DNA from: Eulemur rufifrons
Lineage: Eukaryota > Chordata > Mammalia > Primates > Lemuridae
Length of the DNA: 64,000 nt
Assembly: GCF_041146395.1 (NCBI RefSeq)
Contig: NC_091001.1
Span: 104,182,965 to 104,246,964 of the forward strand
Reading direction: 5' to 3'
The notes under the pieces: generated by a model
What the model was told of the DNA's origin: nothing
Seen by the model: the letters and a program-made list of their open reading frames with translations, nothing else
The model's database searches: none
Part shown: in pieces, positions 55,730-64,000 of the stretch
Layout of the letters: each line of letters starts with the position of its first letter
Numbering within the stretch: the first letter of the stretch is position 1
Translations under genes and position numbers: made by a program

Positions 55730-55863
55730 CAGGATGACCATATATTTTATTGTCCAAGCCAGAACACTGTTGAGAGTGAAAGAAGGCACTATTAATAATT
55801 GTGCTAGGATGAGAATAGTAAGCCTAGACTGTCCCCTGCGAACCAGGAAATGTGGTCACTGGA
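55730..55863 (+). mobile_element. MER53-like MITE
   Basis: 'caggatgaccatatatttta', 'ttgtccaagccagaacactg', 'agtgaaagaaggcactatta' and 'gaaccaggaaatgtggtcac'. The two ends are inverted copies of each other. Non-coding. Name from memory. Confidence 0.78.
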
Positions 55864-56169
55864 GTCATAGTCCCATCTTACTGCCCTCTTAACATGTAAA
55901 ATGGGACACTTCACGTAGGTAATTTTCCAGATTACTGAAATTTACCTTATATGATCTATTATTAGCTTTTCTTTTTGCTACTGTTAATGGAAATGTTTCT
56001 GAACAATGAGACTACTAATAAATATATTCTACCTTTCCTTTAATGGTTTTGAGTCACCTTTTGGCTGACACACAGCTGACATGCAGGGTAGTTGGGTGAA
56101 TGACTAAAACCATTATAAACAATTATTATGGTACAACAAGCATTATTGTACAATAAACTGTGATCACTC
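55864..56169. other. AT-rich unique sequence
   Basis: No gene. A repeated TATT/ACAA-rich part lies at 56100-56160. No named repeat. Confidence 0.35.
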
Positions 56170-56290
56170 ACAAGGTAATCTGAGTAAGTTATTTTGCCTC
56201 TCTTGACCCAATTTTCTTAGATCTAAAATTAGGGACTAAAACTAACAGGCCTTGCAGGTCCCTTCAAACTCTAATCCTCTATGTTTCAAT
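56170..56290 (+). mobile_element. MIR3-like SINE fragment
   Basis: 'agtaagttattttgcctctc', 'ttcttagatctaaaattagg' and 'ccttcaaactctaatcctct' resemble a MIR3 core and tail. Confidence 0.5.
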
Positions 56291-56534
56291 TTATTAATTT
56301 GCTCCCAGAAGTGATTGTCATTTTAAGGAAGCTAACTGTGAAAAAAGTTTTAGAGAGGAATAGAACACACACCGTGTAACTTGTAAGGAGCCCAAATGGG
56401 TCTAAAGTAGCCGTTTTCTATTTGGAAAGGACTTTGTTGTATTCCTATGCCAAAAGTTGTGACTTAGCAACAAAGAGAAGAGAGCATTTCTCACCTTTAT
56501 GATTGTTTTTCTTCCTCATTCATCCAACAGGCAC

Positions 56535-56895
56535 TTCCTACTCACCTGTTTCCTCATTGGAGGGGATGTGAGTGTCCATCCTCCTGTCTGAGAGCCCCAG
56601 GAAGGCAGGTTCTAGCAACAGAGAATGGTCATGGATACAAACGGCTCCAACCCAAGACAGGAAGAATTGGGTCAGAAGAGGAGGCCGAGGACTGCAGGAG
56701 GAGTTCAGGGAAGGTGCATCGGGACCAGCGTGGTAGGACGAGGCAGGGCACTCGGAGAGGCTTGCAAAGGAGGCCTCATTGAGATGTTGAACAACCAGTA
56801 AATTGCATGTAGAGAGGGCCTCCAGGTGAAAAGGTAGTGTGTACAAAAGCATAGAGGTAGGAAAATGTTTCGGCAAGAGAAACCATATTTGCCTA
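56535..56895 (+). repeat. Old dispersed repeat (family as at 1846)
   Basis: 'gcctccaggtgaaaaggtag', 'caaaagcatagaggtaggaa' and 'aatgtttcggcaagagaaac' follow the family. The left part ('aggcaggttctagcaacaga') is weaker. Confidence 0.45.
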
Positions 56896-57030
56896 GGATA
56901 AATAGTCCTTAAAAGCAAAATCTATGTCATATTTGTCCACATTTGTGTCTGTAGAACCTAGTGTATAATAAATGCTCAATGACGACTGATTGATTGTATG
57001 AATGAATGAATGAATGAATGAAAAGTAATA
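56896..57030 (+). mobile_element. L2 3' end with (GAAT)n tail
   Basis: 'tttgtgtctgtagaacctag' and 'gtataataaatgctcaatga' then five or six GAAT units (57001-57022). The tail repeat is the normal end of L2. Confidence 0.75.
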
Positions 57031-57640
57031 GGAATAAGCTCAGGATGGCTTCGCTTGGTAGAGTGCCTGTCTGTCACATGAGTGGATGCATGTGTGCGTG
57101 TGTAAGAGCGTGGCGGGCCTAGAATGCCAACTAAAAAGCCTAAATTTCATCCACAGGTAATGGGAGCTGCAGGTTTCTAGTGAGGAGACTGCTCGGGTGC
57201 CTGGGATTGAGGGCGTAAATCAGCCAGTGTGCGGGGCACACGGAAGGGGGAAACTGGCAGCAGGGGGGCTATTATTTTACTCTTGGACTAAGTAATTTTA
57301 ACCATATTTCTCCCAAGCATGCTGTGATAATGAAATGAAAATGATGTACAAAGAGAGGATTTAAAGACCTCATTAGTGGTTACAAAATTTTTTTACCTGG
57401 GATACCAAAGGTGACTGAACATCTCATGTTCTGCCTGAGAAGATGTGTTGTGGTGTACCCAGGCTTCTTGAACCAGGAGTTACTGGGCTCAATCACTTGT
57501 AAGGAAGGAGGGCAAACAGGACGGGGCCAGGAGGACTGTCGGGGGGCAACAGAGAGGTGTCTCTCATGTCGCTTGGCCTTCAGAACAACCCCCTCCAGCC
57601 TTGAGTCCTTCTCTCTGCAGCAGAGCTTGAGCTAGGCAAG
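57031..57640. other. Mixed: dispersed-repeat piece at 57100-57200, otherwise unique
   Basis: 'gcgggcctagaatgccaact' to 'aatgggagctgcaggtttct' is the 'follow-up' part of the dispersed family. 57257-57275 ('ggcagcaggggggctatt') is a weak CTCF-like string with one extra G. No gene. Confidence 0.4.
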
Positions 57641-58098
57641 AGTAGAGAGAATGGGCTCAGGGACCAGGTGACCTGGGTACAAATCCTGACTCTGCCACTT
57701 AGTGCATGAGCTTGGACAAGCTGCTGAACATGCACTGTGGTGTGGAGCCACCCCGGGCGCTGAGGGTGCACGAACCTTCGCAACTTCATGTCCCGTGACC
57801 TCCCCAGGGGAGCTTGAAACTGGGCACGATGGGAGCACAGACACCACAGAAAGTGGCACATGCTGCAGTTTTCAGGGCTTGTTTTTATTCTCGTTTTTTT
57901 CCAGAGAGCAGTTTATAACGTGGAAACCGCCTACCACTGTGTATGCCTGTGTCTCCCATCTTTAAAGCGGAGTGTAGTAATAACTATAGTACAGACCTCG
58001 TGGGGTTATTAGGATCATTAACTTAGCAGATGTGAATAAAATGCCCAGAACAGTGACTGGAACGTAGTAAGCACTCAGTAAATAGTACCATTATTATC
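57641..58098 (+). mobile_element. MIR SINE split by an insertion
   Basis: Left part 57641-57739: 'gagagaatgggctcagggac', 'gtgacctgggtacaaatcct', 'gactctgccacttagtgcat'. Right part 57935-58098: 'gtctcccatctttaaagcgg', 'gtggggttattaggatcatt', 'gcccagaacagtgactggaa'. The parts join cleanly when 57740-57934 is taken out. Confidence 0.85.
57740..57934. mobile_element. 195-bp insertion with a 7-bp target duplication
   Basis: Flanked by 'cactgtg' at 57733-57739 and 57935-57941. With the next base out it would be 7 of 8, which suits a hAT-type 8-bp duplication. The insert has no strong terminal inverted repeat, no A tail and no coding frame, so its class is unknown. Confidence 0.5.
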
Positions 58099-59139
58099 CC
58101 AGGTTTTTGTGTAAGTGTCTGTGTTCTTGAAAAGGTAGGACTCTTTGACACATCTCTCTTAAAGGGGCCGGTTGTTCATCTCCACCCCACCAACCAGCGT
58201 GGAGCCCGATGCCCAGGAAGCGTGGGCCAAATTGAAATCATCCCCCAGAGCAGAGAGTTTGAGAGGCACCAAAGTCCCCTGCAGGCACCAGCATTAGCAT
58301 TAGAGGACCTTGCTCCTTTAATTAACAAACCAGGCGTAACTTTTACTCTACGGCCTGTCCTCTCCTGCCTCTCCTTCTTTCTTTTAACTCCAGTTCTTTA
58401 ACAAATCCCTCTTTTCAGGAATGGGAAGCTGATCTGTTCTGGGGACGTGCCAGTGAGCGGTGTGCGTTGGCACCACCAGCGGCTGTCATTCTCAGGAGAC
58501 AATGGGATCGGAGCGCCAAGGGGGAGAGTTCTCCATGCAGAATTTCCCTGCTTAATCCGCTCTTGTGCGTTGGCACCAGGTCAACAAAGGAAAGGAACCA
58601 AATTACCCGGGCGGCTTTGGCAGGCTGCGCCACTGTCAGCGGGCCAGAAGTTAATTCCCTCATCTTCCCCGTGCCACCAACTCGGGGGGCAGGTCTGGCC
58701 AGGCTGGCTTTCTGTGTCAGTCTGTCAGGTGGCGTGTAGGGGAGCGAACAGGCGAGCAGAGGGTGGTCCAATCACCAGTGCGCTTCACAGACAGACGGAT
58801 GGACAGATGTCCTGTGGTCGTCCTGTCCCCCGCCCCTCGCGTCCTCAGCACCAGGCTCTATCTGGAGCCCAAGGGGAAGGAGGAGAGACGGAGCCCGCCG
58901 TGCCCACCGTCCCCACTTGGAAATGGGGCTTGACCTGGACTTCAGTGCAGACAGGGCACAGGGACCTTGGATAGAGCAACTGGCAGCTCAGCCAGGCACC
59001 AAGAGCGGCTGCAGGGGTAGTGGCACTCCTGTCACTGCCCACTCAGGAGACACCCCCATCCCCACCGCAGCTCTAGTCGGGGAGGGGCCGGGGAGGGAGC
59101 CTTCAGTGACCTGCTCCGTGCGCCGGTCCCACTTCGCAC
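58099..59139. other. GC-rich unique sequence, no gene
   Basis: 58300-58620 looks single-copy and possibly constrained ('ttaattaacaaaccaggcgt', 'ggctgtcattctcaggagac'). The 175-codon frame 58447-58974 is opposed by a 118-codon antisense frame and has no features. Confidence 0.35.
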
Positions 59140-59245
59140 GCTTCGTCTCCTGTGACCCTCACAGTGGCCAGGTCGCGCCCGCGTTGGTGACCTCATCCGA
59201 CAGATGCGGACGCTGAGGTTCCAGAGTGAGCAACCTTCCCCGGGC
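59140..59245 (-). mobile_element. MIR SINE fragment, antisense, CpG-rich
   Basis: 'gtgaccctcacagtggccag', 'cctcatccgacagatgcgga' and 'cgctgaggttccagagtgag' follow reversed MIR order. The surrounding 59070-59220 is locally rich in CpG. Confidence 0.6.
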
Positions 59246-60509
59246 CCAGAGCACTGGAACCCCGTTCTGCCTGGGCACGGGGCTGAGCCTACCGCAGAGA
59301 CTGAAATACTGCAGCGAGTTTCCAAACGTTATCTTAATCATACAATAAAAGATACGTTTTCTGTTCTATCCCACTGTAGAGCTACATACACAGAAGTTGA
59401 CTGACATAATATGCACCTTACCGTGTGCCACGCACTCTGTTTTCTATTCTATTATACGCCACTCTATGTTTTTAAATGCATATATTGACATACCAAACCG
59501 GCACCAGGGCCCGCCATCGAGTCGCACCCCCGTGGGAGGAACAGTGTGCTGCCTGCCCGGACGTGCCCTCTGCCAAGGATGGTTCCCCCGTGGGAGCCCC
59601 TGAGGATCAGCTCATCACGCGCTCACGACTGCAGCCAGCTCCTCCCGGCAGACAGGGTGAGGCGCGGTCTGCAAGGCACCTGGGTGGCCACTGCAGTTAT
59701 TTCTAAATTCCGACCCTTTCCCTCCCCTGTGCGTGGTTTCCCGAGCCCACCTGGAGCCTCCAGCTTTCCCCACTGCCCCCTTTCTCATCAACTCTGCTCT
59801 CCCAAGGGATTTGCTGCCCTGAACGCTCCCCCGCCCCCCCCACACACATGCACCCACACACACAGGCCCCCCTCCAGGCACACCGTCTGCCCCAGATCAC
59901 TCAGTGGGGTCTAGGGATGGGTTGTTTGGGGAGCTACCGTGCACCCCACATGGCCCTGCTTCAATTCTGGACACCCAGCTGTGGCTCGCTAGTACCTGCA
60001 CAGGGTACTGCAAGTCCAAGGGGACCCTCCACACAGTACCCACCACGGATAACCCAGGGGGCGCCATTGAGGCAGAACGTGGAATGGGCACCTGCACGCA
60101 GCCACCCTGGGTGAGGGAGGATGAGGCTAACCAGGCCCCCTGAGACATCAGCGGGGACCACGCCACGCCCAGCAGTGGGAATCCACCCCAGGGCCACGAG
60201 GACCCACGGGGAGTGGGGAGCAGATCCTGAGCCCTGTGCCTCTGGCAGCTCCCTGGGCCCCAGCAGTTGCTGTGGTCTGGAGAAGGCCTCTGGGCTCGTG
60301 GGCGTGCATTCCTGCACGGGCTCAGCGCAGCCTGGGCAGAAGAGCCGGCTCTGAAAGAAGTCACAGCCCTCCATAAGCAAGGCCCCTGGCTGCCTGAAGA
60401 GTCCCTAGGGACTCTGCAGTAGGTCAACCCCCCCCCGGCTCAACCCCCACCACCACTCGCCCAGCACAAAAGAGGCAAAAGCCCGTGTGCACTCACCCCA
60501 GCACAGAAG
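59246..60509. other. GC-rich unique sequence, no gene
   Basis: C-rich and CA-rich tracts at 59828-59870 and a C9 run near 60428. Frames up to 176 codons on both strands are mutually opposed and featureless. No named repeat. Confidence 0.35.
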
Positions 60510-60680
60510 ATGCTCTGTGGGGTGAGCCCTGGCTCTGCCGTGGTGGTGTCAGCCTGGGTGCTTCAGTTTCCTCTCTGAACCTGTCTCATCTTTTAAATGA
60601 GAAGTTTAAATTGATCCCTGTCACGTTAGGGTCGGATTAGAGCACAGACGCTAATATGCTTTATAAGCCCTTGCTCACTA
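60510..60680 (+). mobile_element. MIR SINE, diverged
   Basis: 'gtgagccctggctctgccgt', 'gggtgcttcagtttcctctc', 'catcttttaaatgagaagtt' and 'acgctaatatgctttataag' follow MIR order. Confidence 0.6.
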
Positions 60681-60689
60681 GCCAAGCAA

Positions 60690-60860
60690 TTTAAAACAAG
60701 ACTAATGCCCGCAGAGCAGGGACTAGATACCAGACACCATTCTGATTCTCTTTTAATCCCCATAACCCCCACTAATATTCTGATGTCATTGATGCCCAGA
60801 GAAGTAAACGACTCTCCCAGGATCACCGAGCTGGGAGCAGCAGGACTGAGACTCAGACTC
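60690..60860 (-). mobile_element. MIR SINE, antisense
   Basis: 'gactagataccagacaccat', 'atgcccagagaagtaaacga' and 'ctgggagcagcaggactgag' follow reversed MIR order, next to the plus-strand MIR. Confidence 0.55.
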
Positions 60861-60939
60861 AGGGGGGTTCGGCTTCTCCCCACGGGGTAACCGCCTCTTG
60901 GCAGCTGTCTGTCTGCACCAGTCACCCTCCGTTAGGGCT

Positions 60940-61085
60940 CTTGTTCCTGTGTCTGCCTCCTTCCCTGGCCCTACATGTCTTAAGGACAATGTCTTATTCA
61001 TCTTCAAAGGAAGAAGCAGTAGGCGTCGAGTAGTGCACAGCACATAAGAGGAGCCACCAGCATTTGTTAAATGCCACTGAATTCC
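60940..61085 (+). mobile_element. L2 3' end
   Basis: 'gacaatgtcttattcatctt', 'gtagtgcacagcacataaga' and 'ccagcatttgttaaatgcca' are L2 3' text. Confidence 0.55.
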
Positions 61086-61279
61086 TAATTTGCCACTGAA
61101 TGGCTTTTTCAAAAGGAATAATTGTTGTGCCCAGAGATATGAAGTCCCTTACCAATTTCCCTGCTTTTCTGGAATTTGCTACCCCCTGAAAAGGTCTCTG
61201 TCCTTCTTTACGGACAGAGCCCCTCAACAGGGTCGCTGTGGAATCCCAGGTCTGTGGACACATTCTTAAGAAATGTGAA
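61086..61279. other. Unique sequence, no gene
   Basis: Nothing recognised. Lies between two L2 pieces. Confidence 0.3.
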
Positions 61280-61520
61280 CTGATTTGGCCTCATCACTTG
61301 ATCCTGGAGGCTTCCATTCTCCCCTGTGCCTTCCCTGCAAGGCACAGCTGCCTTTGGGAAGCCTTCCCGGAGCGGCCCAGCCCACTCAGACCTGCCTCTG
61401 TCAGAGCCCAGAGCGCTGCAGGCCTGTGGGACTCACCGGCTGCAGGCTGCCCTTGCCTGGCACTGCTGTGGGGCAGCGTGCCCTCCCAGGGGGCATCGCT
61501 CTGCCCGGCTGGACTGTAAC
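61280..61520 (+). mobile_element. L2-like fragment
   Basis: 'cttccattctcccctgtgcc' and 'gggaagccttcccggagcgg' resemble the L2 3' region. GC-shifted. Confidence 0.45.
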
Positions 61521-62689
61521 TTGCTGATAGAGGGTGACCTACCCAGTACCAAATGTCAGGACCATCCCCGAACCACAATGATGTCATATCTGGAGTTTGC
61601 CCCCAGATTTTCTCTCTTGGTCCGTTCCGTGGCCCCCGTCTTAGGATCTCTCCCTCTGTTCAGACATCAGGCCTGTCTCTTCCCCAGGGGCTGCCTGACT
61701 CTGGCAATTCCTCCCCCAGACACAAACCTTCTTTCAGCAGCGCTGAGACTCTAAGCCCCTCTCCCCTTCAGCTAAGAGCCATTGTATCAGCTGTGATTTA
61801 TGTAAAGGCTTTTGTTGGACTCCTGGTTTTGACAGTCTCTGTGTTTTCGAATGGTAATAATTACGGGGCCTTTCATCCTTTATTTACGGGATTGCTCTGG
61901 GGGTAGAGAGGCCTGGTGCTGGGGGAGGGCTGCTGGGGAGGGCAGACTCTTTTTCTGAGCCTCGGTACAGAAGCAAAGGAGTAAGGGTCCTTTGGAAGTT
62001 ATAAATAGCAGCTCCCGAGAATAAAGAAGTCACCTCTCCAGGCGAAGGGAGCTCACAGAGGACAAAGGACGCCGAGAGCTGGGAACACCAGGCTTCTTCA
62101 AGACTGACAGGGCTAAACGGGAGTTTCCAGGGCCAGGCCCCTTGTGTTTCAAAAAGCTGATTTTTGCCTGAACTCAAGTCTCTGGCCGAGGTGAAGGGAA
62201 GCAACTTTATTTCCATGGGCTCCACAGTTCTGGGTCTCGTGGGCTAAGGAGACCTCACACCACCATCTCTGTGAGGAAGTTCTCCCGAGAACCGAGCAGA
62301 AGCCGACCTCCCTATGCTCGTGTCAGGGAAGTCTCGTGCTCCTCAAAGACCCGGCCTCCCCTGCAGCTGGGCTGGGCCATGTGGCTGGGTCCAGACAATG
62401 GGGACAGGTGGAAGTGACATGTGCCACTTCCGGGCCTGGCTTAACATCATCGCATGTGTTTTCCCGGCTCTCTCTGTCCTTCCTAGGGAAGGGAGGAAGC
62501 CGTTCCTGACAGCACTGCTTCACGCAAGATGACTGAGGACTGCACGGCTAGCACCAGGCTTTAACGTGAGCGGATGAGCCTGCACCGTGCTAAGCCACTG
62601 AGATGCCAGGGTGCCTTTGCTCCTGCAGCAGAGCCGGTCCTGCCTGTCCAGCCAGAACTATTGTTCTGGGTCCCTGGAGCAGCCCAGAC
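61521..62689. other. Unique sequence with a candidate conserved block
   Basis: 61750-62225 is repeat-free: 'tatcagctgtgatttatgta', 'gaatggtaataattacgggg', 'gaagttataaatagcagctc'. It stands out from GC-rich flanks. No coding frame. 62226-62689 shows nothing. Confidence 0.35.
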
Positions 62690-62950
62690 ACATGGACGTT
62701 AAGACCGGCCTCTGCCCTCAGAGGGCCTCACAGTCTGATGCAGGACACAGGCACCTGGCACAGGTCTGGGGCTGCACAGCGGAGGGTCGGGGCTGTGGCG
62801 GCACAGAGCAGGTGCCTCACCGGACTTGGGGTTCCGGGAGGTGCTTCCTGGAGAGAGGCAGCTCCTGGGGAATGGAGCAGACCTTGGCCAGTGGAGCAGA
62901 GGTAGGGAAGGGGTTTGGGGGAAGGGGAACAGCACAGGAAAGGAAGGGAA
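62690..62950 (+). repeat. Old dispersed repeat (family as at 1846)
   Basis: 'ggcctctgccctcagagggc' , 'cctcacagtctgatgcagga', 'ttccgggaggtgcttcctgg' and 'cagcacaggaaaggaaggga' follow the family order. Confidence 0.5.
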
Positions 62951-63123
62951 ACAAGACACGCCAGAGTCATGGAAGACACTGCTCGCTGCCCAAGGCTGGG
63001 CCCTGTTGGTCTCTTGCATGAGCAGGGTTGGATCCAGCCCCGACTGCCCATAAGGCTGTGTCTGGGGGGAGCAACTACCCTGTCTGCCATGAGCAGAGAA
63101 GGCTTTTGTACAGAGCTGGAGTT

Positions 63124-63385
63124 GGGGTCACAGGAGGATGTGGATCTTGGGGTGGATGAGAATTCAGCTACGCATGAGGATCTCGGGGAGGACATGGATC
63201 TTGGAGTGGATGAGGATCCAGCTGTGGATGAGGATCTCAGGGAGGATGTGGATCTCAGGGAGGATGTGGATCTCAGGGAGGATGTGGATCTCAGGGCAGG
63301 ATGAAGATCACAGGAGGATGTGGATCTAGGGGTGGATGAGAATTCAGCTGTGGATGAGGATCTCAGGGAGGACGTGGATCACAGG
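63124..63385 (+). repeat. GAT-rich minisatellite with 18-bp units and a higher-order duplication
   Basis: The core 'gatctcagggaggatgtg' repeats about three and a half times at 63234-63292. A longer pattern ('ggaggatgtggatct' then 'ggggtggatgagaattcagc') occurs at about 63132 and again about 181 bp later near 63313. Since 18 is a multiple of three, the open frame 62915-63304 reads acidic six-residue units, but that frame has no other sign of coding. Confidence 0.9.
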
Positions 63386-63654
63386 GAGGGCCGGGAAGCA
63401 CCTGCCGTGGTGGACTGTGAGTTGGTATTGGCCCCAGGAAGCTGACTCTTGCTAACATGGGCTTGAGGACCATGTCCAGGGAGACAAATGATAAAATTAA
63501 TAAGATGAACCTAAAGATCAGAGACAGGCCTTCCATCCTACCCTCGGCCTCGTGCCCTCCTTTCTCCTTTACCTGAGAAAGCCCACGTGGCTTCACCAAA
63601 GAACATGAGAATGGAAGAAGCCAGACCTGGATGAAGCTCCCAGCTGTTTCCTGT
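63386..63654. other. Unique sequence, no gene
   Basis: Nothing recognised besides short frames. Confidence 0.3.
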
Positions 63655-63845
63655 GTGAGCATTTGGCTTCCAGGAATCACATCTTATTTGAGCCTCTGAG
63701 TCCGCTCTGTAACGTGGGGCCGACAACATCTGCCCCGAAAGGAGCCCCTGTGAGTGCACATTCCCCACCCTGTTGGTAGCGACAGGTCCACACAGTTCCT
63801 GGCACGTGGAGGCCTCAGCATTTGCTAGCTGCTAGTCCCATTGCC
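63655..63845 (+). mobile_element. MIR SINE 3' part
   Basis: 'cttatttgagcctctgagtc', 'cgctctgtaacgtggggccg', 'acagttcctggcacgtggag' and 'gcctcagcatttgctagctg' follow MIR core and tail. Confidence 0.65.
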
Positions 63846-64000
63846 GTCTTTGTCCTTATTGAACACCTAGTTCACAAGGTTGACGTGAGACACCCACAAA
63901 AGGAAAGGGCTTCTCTGAGAGGTGTTGTCTAAACCCCACAGGCCGCCCCTGCCAGCAGCCCAGGTGGAATTTGCAGCCACCTCATCCTGGAGAAGCCGAG
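63846..64000. other. Unique sequence to window end
   Basis: No gene or named repeat recognised. The window ends inside it. Confidence 0.3.

Noticed and set aside
58447..58974. 175-codon plus frame
   Set aside because: Opposed by a 118-codon antisense frame; no domain, low-complexity composition.
59897..60427. 176-codon antisense frame and 139-codon overlapping frame
   Set aside because: Several mutually overlapping frames in GC-rich DNA with no recognisable protein feature.
63234..63292. Short direct repeats considered as a CRISPR array
   Set aside because: Units are contiguous with no unique spacers, and the DNA is mammalian.
62915..63304. Acidic repeat protein frame
   Set aside because: Comes from the 18-bp minisatellite; no coding evidence outside the repeat.

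Overview
This window is ordinary nuclear DNA of a placental mammal, and I find no intact protein-coding gene, exon chain or RNA gene in it. The evidence is the repeat content: MIR and L2 fragments throughout, old L1 3' ends, MER2, MER3, two MER5A copies, a MER53-like MITE, an MLT1-like MaLR LTR, two ERV-type solo LTRs, Tigger relics and a hAT-Charlie transposon. I see no primate Alu, rodent B1/B2, carnivore SINEC, ruminant Bov-tA/BovB or horse ERE copy. The species is therefore undetermined, and any lineage-specific SINE must be rare here. Repeat family names come from my memory of the consensus sequences and need a RepeatMasker run to confirm them.

Layout. Positions 1-12,700 are AT-rich. They hold an L1 3' end (1-892), an old dispersed repeat, and an L1 3' UTR split by a complete but dead hAT-Charlie transposon (2893-5329, transposase pseudogene inside, 8-bp target duplication visible). 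A solo LTR (9789-10615) and a conserved-looking block (11041-11480) follow. Positions 12,700-31,600 mix L2, MIR, MER5A and MER3 fragments with unique DNA. This part includes a 45-nt near-perfect hairpin inside a MIR (24320-24364), a second solo LTR of the same family in the opposite orientation (27540-28338), and a MER2 inserted in an L2. Positions 31,600-37,000 carry two old L1 fragments and a candidate conserved block (32266-32990). From about 37.8 kb to the end the DNA is mostly GC-rich. It holds two direct copies of one Tigger-type element, many MIR/L2 fragments, an ATGG array (54262-54516), a MIR split by a 195-bp insertion, and a GAT-rich minisatellite (63124-63385).

Function. No genes here work together. 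The long open frames of 100-200 codons in the GC-rich half overlap each other on both strands and match no family I know. The only protein-like traces are transposases. The likeliest functional DNA is a handful of single-copy, conserved-looking non-coding blocks (11041-11480, 16200-16815, 29090-29480, 32266-32990, 43300-43560, 61750-62225), which could be distal regulatory elements. That is a judgement from sequence texture and needs a cross-species alignment. I did not find a new biological system.
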